Assembly: GCF_933775445.1 (NCBI RefSeq)
Contig: NC_065872.1
Location: 18,166,001 to 18,230,000, forward strand
Source of the DNA: Argentina anserina
Lineage: Eukaryota > Streptophyta > Magnoliopsida > Rosales > Rosaceae
DNA: 64,000 nucleotides
Direction: 5' to 3'
This document shows, piece by piece, positions 41,521 to 51,641 of the stretch. Positions within the stretch are counted from its first letter, which is position 1. The number at the start of each line of letters is the position of its first letter. A program made the position numbers and the translations under genes. Below the pieces are notes generated by a model. The model worked only from the letters and a program-made list of their open reading frames with translations, made no database searches and was not told the origin of the DNA.

Positions 41521-42705
41521 ATGCATTGCTAGGAGATTTTTAGGTGTGTTTTCTAGGGTTTTGATATGATGTTGGGAAGTTGTGATGTTGTTGTTGGAAT
41601 AAGAAGCTTTACGTTATATAGGCTAGAGGAGGTGAGACCAAAATCTAATGTAGAAGCCATGCAAGTTGAGTAATAACCACATGACATAAAAAAATGTCTC
41701 TTTTATCTTCAAGTATGAGATTAGAACTTATACAAAGAAAAATATTATTTTATTGATCTTATTGTGAAGATAGCATGACGCTCTTAGGAAATCAAAGTTT
41801 TGATTAAAAAAACCCAAGAAAAGAGGAAATGTTGCTAATACAATATTTTTTAGAATGGCTAATATATTATTTAGAGTGTTAAAAGTCGAGTTACTGCGGG
41901 GTAAAACAAAGTAATATTATTGGTGTTGCTGGGATAACTATTTGTTTTGTAGTTGTTGCATGAAATTGTTTTTAAGTTTATAGATTGGGTTCTCATCTTT
42001 GCATGCCCATGTATGAATTTAGATTGTCGAGCTTAGAATATAGTCCCAAGTCCAAATTAGACAACATTCTAAAATCTAAATCGGACATCACGTACTTCTC
42101 TTACTTTTCACACCACACCTAATCTTGTAAGTCTCATGTGGGTGATTGTGGGTCAGGTCCATATCAACATGTCATGACCATTAGAATTAATATGACTATA
42201 GTTTTGTGCTCCAACTTACTCATGTTTCAACCTTACATTGTGACAACATTTAAGCACCTTACTCCTTGCCCCGAACCATGTCAACCATTCTAAGTTGAAG
42301 CACGTCGAGTTTGATGCATATTTTACCATAGACAAAGTAAAACATGGTCCAATCATGTTGTAATTTGTATCCACTCAAGAATAACTAGTAGACATTTTCA
42401 ATGGCTTGTATTCTCCTCAACAATCAACATATAACAGCTTGATGGCTCCCCTATAAATTTGGGGAAGGAGGGTTGAATATGGTTTGTCACAATTAAGTAA
42501 TTTAAGCCAATTAAGCTCGTCTCATTCAGTGTAACATAAAGATCCAAGACTCTATCTTGTCTGTTAAATTAGCTCTTGTTATAGTATATATAAGTCCCTG
42601 CATAGCTGTAATTAGTTAACTTTTGTCATAAGTAGTTCTCCAAGAAATTAATAAAGAGCTTTTCCTTCATTTTTCATTTCCTTCATGCTAAGTTTTTAAA
42701 TACAT
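41521..42705. other. Spacer without a recognised gene
   Basis: No domain or repeat structure recognised. Confidence 0.5.
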
Positions 42706-42708
42706 TTG

Positions 42709-43606
42709 GGCCATATGTTTGTTCAAGGAATCTTCACCTTGGGAAAGGAAAGTAATTCTTTTCTAGTGTTTGGAAGCAAATGGAAAATTTGTAGGAATGG
42801 AAAACGATTCCCAAGGAACAAGAAAATTGAGGGGAAAGTGTTTCTACCCACCCACCCCTAGGAACTAGTTTCCCTCCTAAATATCTTGCAATAATTATTT
42901 GTCTTTTGGCTAAATTATCCTTGTTCATCTTGATATTCTCATATTTATCAATGGTCTCCTAGAATCTTCTGTCAGGTTTGGATCGTCTTCCTCGCAAAGC
43001 AACTGGCAAGTATGAACCAAATATTACTCTCTCATTTTCTCTTCATCTCACTATGTTTTATATATTAGGTAGATTGTTGTTAATTTGTCTTGTGTATTGG
43101 GCCTGTGTGATCATTGATATAAATAATACTTGAAAATATACAGTACATTGATAGATTATTTTCATTAATGTTAGAATTTTTTTGGTTGTTTACAAGAACT
43201 AGAATTGAATGGTTAAAGACAATGGTCTATTTCTCAACATTTAGATAGAATGAGAAACAACACATGTGCGTTGGTTAAGGAATGTTTTCTATGATAAATT
43301 AGATATTCGAGTCCAATTACTGTTATCAAGTCACCAGTAATCTCTAAATCAGTTGCCAAGATTACCAGATGCAAGTCTCCAAAGTTACTTCTTTAGTAAA
43401 TTGTGAGGGTATCATTGGAAAACTAGTAGAAGTTTTTTTCCATTTCAAAGAGTGCCAAACACTGCAATGGAAAATTAAAGGATATAATCTGAGTCTATTC
43501 CTTCTAGATCTTTCCAAACACTGGAAATGGAAAATGTTGGGAATTGCAATTTTCATTCCAAGAAATTGATTTCCTTTCTTTCCCATTCCGTGAACCAAAC
43601 ATGGCC
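42709..43606. mobile_element. MITE with imperfect terminal inverted repeats, Harbinger/Tourist-like
   Basis: The left end reads GGCCATATGTTTGTTCAAGG and the right end, on the opposite strand, GGCCATGTTTGGTTCACGG. Sub-terminal GGGAAAGGAAAG and GGGAAAGAAAGG also pair. A TTG triplet flanks each side (42706-42708, 43607-43609), fitting the 3-bp duplication of the PIF/Harbinger class, although TTA/TAA is more usual. It is 898 bp long with no transposase frame. Confidence 0.65.
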
Positions 43607-43609
43607 TTG

Positions 43610-44143
43610 GAAGAATCTATTATATAGCTTGTTTCCTCTTATTAATGTTCTCATCGTAAAAATTGAAGTGTAGGCAAACTTAAGGTGCATGTACAATTAT
43701 TTAGGGCCAAGACAAAGACTAATAATCAACCGACACTGTCTCATAGAATGATATAGTGATAAATCAATATAACTAATTAAGGGTACATAGACCATCAATT
43801 ACGTTGGCCTCTTTTTGTCATCATCGATCAGGTTGGCCTCTTTTTGTTACCAATTACTCTTTGTAGAAATTATATATTGTGCAAAGAGAAATATCATGTA
43901 AAACGGGTTAAGTCTCCAACCATGATATACATGGCTGGTCTTCTCTCGTAAGCAGCTGCCATGAATTAGTGAAATTATAAGACATTTAAGTGTAATTCAT
44001 TCTCTAAGACTTGATTGAGGATTTGAGGATGTGTCCAGTATTGTCCACGCTTCGTAAACTCGGCTACTTAAACTGTGTTAACATTTATGCATAAGTAGCA
44101 TTGAAGGAAATATATATATATATATATATATAACAATTCACCA
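43610..44143. other. AT-rich spacer with a (TA)n run
   Basis: Contains ATATATAT at about 44111-44132; no gene recognised. Confidence 0.5.
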
Positions 44144-44152
44144 TTTTTTAAT

Positions 44153-45236
44153 GGCATAAATGCCGATTTGCACCTCAAATTTGGTCTTAATTGTCAATTT
44201 GCACCCCGAACTTGCATTTGAGTCAATTTACCTCCTAAACTTGGTAAAAATTGCCGATTTACACCCCGAACTTGTATTTGAGTAATTTACCTCCTAAACT
44301 TGGTAAAAATTGCCGATTTTCACCATATCCGTTAAATTTAATGTTTTCAATCCAATTTTAAGTCACATGTCGTGCATTTAAGGTGTAGTATTGTCATTAT
44401 ATATTTATTCATATTGAATAATGAAATAAATTAATAAAACTACTTAAGAGTAACACTTGCTACAATGTTTTTTTTTGCGAAACATGTTATTGATTTATAT
44501 ATTTATTATTTTATGTGATATGGTATGTTAAAAGATATTAGAAAAAATATAAATAAATAAATACATTGAAAATTAAAAATAAATGTGTGTTCCGAGAGAA
44601 TTACTATTCTACCATTGTGTATGTTTTAGCCTTATTAGGTTTCCTGTTACAGATAGATTCGCATCTCTGTAATAGATTAAGACTCCGAATCCTACGGGAT
44701 TATGATTATGTAATGCATATATATTTGCCTCATTATCAATCAATAAACGGTTACGTTATATTCTATTACGTCGTTATTATTCTCGTTTTGTTCATCCTCC
44801 AACAATGTGTACGTATAAAAATATATTTATACACAACACACTATATTTGAATGAGTGGGTATATTGAATATATAATTCAAAGTAGGGTTAAGTAGGTAGA
44901 AAAAAGATGAAAATAAATAATTTGATTAACAAAATAATCCTCATTTTAAAGAATATTTTTATTTATTTTAAAGAAAAATATAAATATAAAATGACAACAT
45001 TACCCCTCATGTGCATGACATGTGACGCAAAATTGGATAGAAACAGTTAAATTTAACGGATGGGGTGCAAATCGGCAATTTTTACCAAGTTTAGGAGGTA
45101 AATTGACTCAAATACAAGTTCGGGGTGTAAATCGGCAATTTTTACCAAGTTTAGGAGATAAATTGACTCAAATGCAAGTTCGGGGTGCAAATTGACAGTT
45201 TCAGCCAAGTTTGGGGTGCAAATCGGCATTTATGCC
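44153..45236. mobile_element. Non-autonomous Mutator-like element with long compound inverted repeats
   Basis: The ends are GGCATAAATGCCGATTTGCACC and its reverse complement, flanked by TTTTTTAAT on both sides (44144-44152 and 45237-45245), a 9-bp target duplication typical of Mutator-like elements. The inverted repeats are about 230 bp. Each arm contains a direct repeat of about 80 bp with the words CACCCCGAACTTG, CCTCCTAAACTTGG and TAAAAATTGCCGATTT. The AT-rich 0.6-kb middle has only a short open stretch (44566-44850) with no transposase motif. Confidence 0.9.
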
Positions 45237-45245
45237 TTTTTTAAT

Positions 45246-45650
45246 TAAAGAAACCTTCATTAATAATAATAATAATACAAAGGATTTCGGAACGAAGTAA
45301 TCCGAAGACGGACCACATAATTCACAGGCTTTCAACAAGAAAACCAAACGGACTAGGAAAAGGAAGAAGAGGACATGAAACACACAACTAATTAATCAAC
45401 AAGAAAACAAACACAAAAAAAGACAACAAGACTAAACGCAGCATCTATATAGCTTGATTCGAGCAAGGCAGTTTCCGATCTCAAACCGATTTTTTGTGCG
45501 CATGAACCCAACCACCGCACTCGTAGAAGCCAACACAGTCAAACAAAAACAAACTGGCCACAAAATGATTGACGTAGTGTGCATGGTTTTATACTCAAAT
45601 ATACACTGGTCATGAGTCAGAACTCATGAGTCATGACGTTAACATATCAA
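45246..45650. other. Spacer with a short (TAA)n run
   Basis: A TAATAATAATAATA run lies near 45261-45276 and could be the 3' tail of a minus-strand LINE or SINE, but no body was recognised. Confidence 0.35.
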
Positions 45651-45679
45651 GTTTATATATATATATATATATAAATTTT

Positions 45680-47806
45680 TTAGACAAAACATTTATTGAT
45701 TTGTACTCACAGACATCTTTACAGTTAAAGCAAACATCTAGGGAAGAATGTTCATTGGACTCAGAGGAAGAGGATTCTATGGTATGATATCATCTCCAAA
45801 AATCTCATTTTCTGAATCAGTATTCCTTAATTCTAAGGTCTGGATAAGTTTTTCTTCTTGATTGATTTTTAGTTGATTAATAATATTTTTAACTGCGCAA
45901 TTATTTGCAAAATGACCAATTTTGTTACACTTTTATCAAAAGGTTTTGTCTTTGGTTGGTGTTGTGGTCGTTTCGACCAAGATTTGTGAAATCTATGTAG
46001 AATAAAAATTGTTTGGTTCAAAATTATCTTTTTTTTTAATTATGTTTAAATCTTCTTTTTGAATGATAAGGAACAAATTTACTGCTTGATTTTTTTCTCC
46101 GAGATGACAGTAAAGAGGGCAAGCCATATTGCTCGCAAAAGTTTCATAATTCATACTTAGCTGTTTTTTTATTAGATTTTATTTGGGCATTTAGCTCCAT
46201 GTCTATGCACATTTTTAATCATTCTTTTTTAATGATGGTAATTATGTTTTCCATAAGTTAAGGAATCATAATCAATGTGGTCTGATTCACTACTTCAGAC
46301 TTGATGGATTTTGTGAGCAAATAATTTTGGAAGATCATTATGAATCTTTCTTTCTATAATGGTTGGTTACTGTCTTCTCTAAGCATGACTTGAGAAATAA
46401 ACACAACTTTTTGTACCATTTGAAATCACTTAAAATTGGACACCTAAGGTTGCTGAGTTGATCATGAATTCTATAGGTAATATGACTGGGAGTACCAATG
46501 AAATGTTGGATAGTTATATAAAATAAGGTATTAACAACATCATAAATTCTCATACCTGAGCGTTCATCAAAGATGGGAGTACAATCTTCATTTTGTTTAA
46601 CTGCATGTTTAATGGATGATCTCGAATTGGGAGTGAGATGTTTTTTCCACCAAGAATGAAGCAATCCTATATATCATGTGGAAAGTATGTCAAAAATTTC
46701 TTGTTATAATAAACTATCAACGTCCCACATTAGGTTTTATCAGATGATACTAAGAATTGGTTACTAAGATTATTACTTTGCTGTATATCTATGGGAAGGG
46801 GATGTTCTGTCCAAGTTTTGAAATGTCGTTTCTTTGGGTGAACTATTCGGTCTATTTGCAGAGTTTGAAGTAACAGGTCTAATTCTGAAAGTCTGCTATA
46901 ACTACTACTAGTGTCACTTTCAGAGGAGGCAGAATTGGTTTATTGGGTATTAATTACTGCAATTCTATTGCTAGACTCAGACCGTTCAGTTTTTAGATTT
47001 TCTAACATTCATTCTATTTTGCTGGATAGAGGAAGTGGGTTTGAGGGCAGGTTTTTTTAACTCACTGAAATGAACTAAAGGAGTTTCTGGTTTTAGTTAA
47101 GGTAAAATGTTGACTTTAGATGAAATATTGTCAACTTTTGTTTCTATCTGATCTAACTGGGCTCCTATGGTTACTAGACTCTAGTTTGTGTAATTATTTT
47201 GTTCAATAATTTTCTTAGTTTTTGGATCTTCGGGAGCAATCTTGAAAGGTGAAGCTACTATTGGGGAATTGAGGTGATCAAAACTATCGTTTCGACCGGA
47301 GGATGACTAGAAAGAATGGAGCTTGTGGAAGTTTTTCATTTTACTTTTGTTAATGTTTGGACATTTTTTTGTTTATTCAGTTGGTCTATAAAATCGAGAA
47401 AGAATATTTCAGATTTTTATTCAAGCATAAACGTTCGCCAATCATGAAATAATTGTTTTCGCTGATCCTCGAAAGGAAATTTCATCCTATAGAAATTTCT
47501 CCCATGGATATTTTCTTTAGATGAAAGATGTGCATCTAATTTGGGATAATTCATTTTAAAAGGTTGGGTGAGTGTCCTTAGTTGGGGATTTATAGGAGGG
47601 ATAACTAAGAAATCAAAAGTTGTGGGAGAAGTTTGTTCTTCTTCTGTAACTAAATTATTTTGGGTCTCATTTTCTGTGTAATTTGGGTAACTAACCTGAG
47701 AAGCAATTCTTATGTTTTTAATTTCTAACTTTTGCAATTCTTCTTCTAGTTCTCTAATCCTAATATTTTTAATTTCTTTATCTAGATCAAACTCTTGTCT
47801 GGACAT
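45680..47806 (-). pseudogene. Pararetroviral coat-protein region with zinc knuckle remnant, broken
   Basis: Open pieces at 47806-47417 and 46664-46338 carry an N-terminal coiled segment (RIRELEEELQKLE), then GRNFYRMKFPFEDQRKQ, and later RCPILSDFKWYK. These are features of the coat region of plant endogenous pararetroviruses. At about 45950-45905 a CCHC-like remnant keeps KIGHFANNC but its first cysteine has become a stop. The end (around INVLSKKF) reaches the 45680 boundary. Several stops and frameshifts separate the pieces. No working protein is possible. Confidence 0.72.
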
Positions 47807-47949
47807 TGTTTCTATTGTGGTGGAGTTTTGAAAATTAATTCTTATTCGGTTAATCCTGGAGTTTTCAAAATCTAGATCAAATTAATTCGAATACAGTCTA
47901 AATCAGAAAGATTATGTTGTGCGTTTACTAGTTGGTTTTTGCTAGTGAG

Positions 47950-48560
47950 GGACTATTCACAAGGCAGATTTACATCTGACCATCTGGTTGTGTGGGGAAC
48001 ACTAATAATAGCATTTTCTTGATTGCTTTGAATTAGGAGAGTATGATTTTTGGAGCTTTTACCAATGGCTTGAAAATTCATGTTTGTGCCCATAACCTTA
48101 TAATGATTCCTATAGATTAAGGTTAAAGGATGGGTTTCTTCAAGGACATTATATCCTGAAGTCTTAACATTTAAGGCTAATGCTTTTAAAATGTGAGGTC
48201 AATTAGACTAATGGTAAAATCTGGGAAACAATTAAAATGGACTTGACCATTGAATAAACTTGACTCAATTAAACCAAGGGTAATGTCACTAAAGTCAGTA
48301 AACCTTTCATATTTTAGACATAAATGAATAGAGACATTAAGACCTTTTCTAGTTAAGGGTTTAACACCGATTTGGACTAATCCTATGTGAAGAAAATTAT
48401 GGCCATCTTTTTTGTGTTTCTTAAATGACTCTGGCATAAAAAGCTGGCAAGTTTCGTGTTGTTTACTTACAACATAAATTTGTTCAACATATTTAGTGTG
48501 GTGTTCACTTTTAAATGAAGAAAGACTCAGTTTTTTTCTTATAGATTATTAGGGACTCTA
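47950..48560 (-). pseudogene. Pararetroviral movement protein, broken
   Basis: One frame at 48437-48186 has HIGLVQIGVKPLTRKGLN and continues in a shifted frame to about 47950 with TLIYRNHYKVMGTN. These match the core of the Caulimoviridae movement protein family, which forms tubules for cell-to-cell spread. Upstream residues extend to about 48560 with drift. At least one frameshift (near 48190) and N-terminal stops disable it. Confidence 0.72.
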
Positions 48561-49108
48561 GGAATATTCCAATCACGTATATCGTTTGACTGAAACTCTA
48601 TATGTTCTTCGTTAATTATGTCTGGAATCCTATTGAGAGATGAACTAAACTAAGTTGGATATATAAAATTTACTCATTTTGGAAAGGAAATGGATAACTG
48701 GACTAAAACTAAAAAGATTGAAAGTGATAGGAAACTAAACTTAAGATCCTATAGATTACTACTCACTTTGCTCCTCTCATGCCGCACACACTCATACCTC
48801 ACCTGAGATTTTGTGTTTGGGCATGGTCTTAATGTTCAGTTGGGAGAGAATAATAGGCTAAAATAAAGTAAGATAAAGAAAAATAAGACTTAAATCCTTA
48901 AAGTAAATAACATAAATCACAAACACTTAACAAAATAAGTAAAAAAATAGATCAACTCAAAATCCACTCCTAGGTGCTAGTCCGCCACATGGGGATTGAG
49001 GATGGTATGAAGAACATGTGAATAAATCGACTCAGGAGCCACACCAGGCTATAATCCGTCACCTGTAGACTGAGAAGTTTTAATAAATAAACTAACAACT
49101 TTTATAGT

Positions 49109-49118
49109 GCTGATACCA
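49109..49118 (-). other. tRNA-Met primer site of the pararetrovirus
   Basis: TGGTATCAGC on the minus strand, identical to the first nine bases of the usual TGGTATCAGAGC. It lies between the promoter and the movement-protein remnant, where the genome origin is expected. Confidence 0.6.
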
Positions 49119-49326
49119 TAAACCGACTGAAGCATGTAAAAAATTAAGAAACATAATTTACTGAATTGAAAAGAATTTACATAATTTTAAACTTACAAGA
49201 TGAAACTAATACATATGGATTACAATTGAGAATGAAAAGAATGAACTTAAGCAGTAGACCTCAACACATGAGAGACTTTGCGACTAAGGCTAGATTGAGA
49301 AGGAGGAAACAGAAAATGAAGTGTGA

Positions 49327-49421
49327 AAATTGAAAGTGTGTCTAACTCTGGAGTCTGAGGCTCCTTATATAGAAATTACAACACATGTGAAAATTAAAAG
49401 TGTGTCTAACTCTGGAGTCTG
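49327..49421. repeat. Direct duplication of about 35 bp around the pararetroviral promoter
   Basis: GTGAAAATTGAAAGTGTGTC...GGAGTCTGA at 49327-49358 recurs, with one change in its first part, at 49388-49420. The TATA box lies between the two copies. Confidence 0.8.
49364..49371 (-). promoter_or_regulatory. TATA box of the pararetroviral promoter
   Basis: TATATAAG in the minus-strand context TTTCTATATAAGGAGCC, much like the full-length-transcript promoters of Caulimoviridae. It sits about 250 bases upstream of the primer site. Confidence 0.65.
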
Positions 49422-49813
49422 ATTTACTATTCATAAATAGTGGCTTGTCTGTCATGCTTTTATTATGGATGAATAGTGACTTGTACTGTTGCTTTCTATG
49501 GAAATGTTGACTTTGAATTTTTTGGGCTTATCAAAATTCGTATGGGTATTGACTGTTTTGGTAATCCGCCCATCTGATTGCTTCGGCGATGCTTCTCGAC
49601 TATAGGCTGAAGAAGTAGAAGAGCATTATTCACCTTCACTATTAGTAGATAGACTAGCTACTTGTTGTAGGAGTTTCATAGCCAATTCCTTTAATTCATC
49701 GGCTTCGGAAGTGGAAGATTTTGTTGTTACTGATCTTGTTTTAATAGTGGATGATGACTGAATTGGTAGAGTCTTGACTAAAGTAGCTACTGGAGTTGTT
49801 GACTAGACAGTGA

Positions 49814-50119
49814 CTAGCTTTTTAGATGGAATGATGAAAATTCTTGAGTAAATTGGAATAAGACTCTATATGTCTTGAACTTATCCCACCATTTGACTAG
49901 GAAGTACCGTATCACTATATATTCATTTAATTCATAATGCCATTTCAAAATACAAGGGATCTTGTATTTTTCCATGAATTGAAGGGTAGGAGTAAACCTT
50001 TTCTCAAATTCTGAGAAAGTCATGATTGAAGCAAATTTAGTAACATCATTTTGGAGGTCTAAGGAAAGAAGGTACTTTGCATACTGAGGTGGTCGTAGTC
50101 GAAGTGGTCGCGCATACAT
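49814..50119 (-). pseudogene. Pararetroviral downstream small ORF, C-terminal part
   Basis: A 101-codon open stretch contains IPCILKWHYE and VKWWDKF, which I recall from the small second ORF or polyprotein tail of plant endogenous pararetroviruses. The function is unknown. Its upstream part is cut off near 50130, where an unrelated repeat begins. Confidence 0.5.
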
Positions 50120-50149
50120 AGGAAATTTTACATGCTAATCCAACAAATC

Positions 50150-50384
50150 GAAAGTAAAATGCACAGAAAGCATGTTTACTAACCCCCAATAATCATTACT
50201 GGGGGTCAGTACATAACAACATTACACCTCTAGTTCTCAATTTCGTTGCATACAAAGAAAAATATCCGACATACCAATTGTTCACATTCACACCAAATCA
50301 TGAAGGTTTACTACCCCCCACAAAACATTACTGGGTGTCAGTAATAATTAATGAAGGAAGAAAAGATTTTCTTAATGGTATTTT
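50150..50384 (-). repeat. Hairpin-forming repeat R, left block (minus orientation)
   Basis: Two units contain a near-perfect palindrome of the type TACTGACCCCCAGTAAT / ATTACTGGGGGTCAGTA (for example 50178-50214), separated by a common spacer with CAACGAAATTGAGAACTAGAG. Reverse-complement copies lie at 56040-56400. It follows directly on the last exon of the minus-strand gene remnant. Confidence 0.75.
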
Positions 50385-50699
50385 TTACAACTTCATTTTT
50401 TTTAGTGCATTGTTCCTGTCCTTTGAAGCCCATTTTCGCTTCGCATCTCTCATATTGCGTTTATACACATTTTCTTGTACTACCTGCAATTTAAATGAAT
50501 CAATTAGTAATGTTTAAGAAAAAAAAATCAATACATTAGAAACTAATTGACTTGGTTGGCTTCTTACATTATCTGACCCAATTAGTTCTGAAAGAAAAAC
50601 AAATGCATCGGGTTTGGGTCTGGGACTGCTGAAGCTGTCAACTGCCAAGATTACATTATAATTGAGTTATGAATATTAAAATTTTCCCTACATTTTTAC

Positions 50700-51000
50700 C
50701 AGTGTTTCAGATGCGACGCCGAGGCGTCGCCGGTGCGCGCTTGCCGGCGGAGCGAAGGAGAAAAGCCTCACTGCCTGAAACCCAGGCGAGGCGATGGAAA
50801 CCAGGCGAGGCGATAGAAAGGCGACCGCCGGAGCGACGGAGCGACGGAGTGAGCGACGGAGCGATGCGAAGCGAATCGACTTCAATCTCGGGCCCAGCAG
50901 CTACCCAAGTCGCAGGTCGGTTTGGGTTGTTTGAGAGTGCTCCGAAGAGACCAGTGCTCCGGCCGGAACGTCGCCGCGTCGCAGGAGGCAGGACTTCTTC
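50700..51000. repeat. Sub-terminal GC-rich repeats of the hAT element
   Basis: Repeated GGCGAGGCGA, GGAGCGACGG and GCGAAGCGA words follow the left terminal repeat; shorter versions (GCGAAGGCGA) precede the right end. The GC content contrasts sharply with the AT-rich surroundings. Confidence 0.75.
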
Positions 51001-51240
51001 TTGGCTCGCATGATTCTTCAGGCTCCAAGAGACGACTTCTCCAGTGTTCCGGCCGTCATCTTTATTGAAGAGACACCGGTGCTCCGGCCATCGCAGCCTC
51101 GCAGGACCTCTTCATCGATCGCAACATCGCACTTCCTGGGCTCGCAAAATCGCTTCTTGGATCGCAGCAGGCGGTGCGAGGGTCGAACCGTCGAAGAGAA
51201 GAGACGAAGCTGAAGACGCAAATTTTTTTTTTCTCTTGGT

Positions 51241-51295
51241 CAAAACGACGTCGTTTTGGTACCTTTCATTTAACCAAAACGGTTTCGTTTTGCTT
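51241..51295. promoter_or_regulatory. Palindromic ACGACGTCGT element in the hAT promoter region
   Basis: AAAACGACGTCGTTTTGG is self-complementary with an ACGT core and lies 400 bases before the transposase start; a related AAAACGGTTTCGTTTTG follows. An ACGT core could bind bZIP factors. The role is inferred only. Confidence 0.35.
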
Positions 51296-51641
51296 AGTTT
51301 TAAACGACAGAAAGGCTTTTAACAATTGTACAAGTGAATCAAATTTCAACCTAGCATTCTGAATATTCTCTGCCTCCGTCATTCTCTCTGCCCTCTGCCC
51401 TCTGCCTCCGTGAGTCTCTCTTCCTCTCCATTGAAGATCAAAATTTTTGCTGCCTATAATTTGTCTATTTGAAACTTGAAGATTTACTTAGCTTTGAGGT
51501 TAGTCAACTTTAATAATTTTTAATAATTGATTTTATTTTTGCATATATTTGTTTGATTTTAGTTGACTACATTCCATAAATTTGATTAATAGTTTCTGAG
51601 CATTTGTTGTATGTGTTTGTTGGTGTTTGTTAATATTAGTC

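Larger units (their letters stand above)
45680..50130 (-). mobile_element. Degraded endogenous pararetrovirus (Caulimoviridae)
   Basis: On the minus strand the order is: end of a small downstream ORF, promoter with TATA box, tRNA-Met primer site, movement protein, coat protein with a zinc knuckle. This is the start-of-genome layout of a plant pararetrovirus with one unit joined to the end of another, as expected from a circular DNA. The protease and RT part that should follow is absent, because the homology stops near 45680 beside a (TA)n run (45655-45672). All frames carry stops or shifts. The general plan (single polyprotein plus small second ORF) resembles florendoviruses, but the genus is uncertain. 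Confidence 0.8.

Noticed and set aside
50669..51322. GC-rich frames at the left end of the hAT element
   Set aside because: They coincide with sub-terminal repeats; frames exist on both strands and none has a domain.
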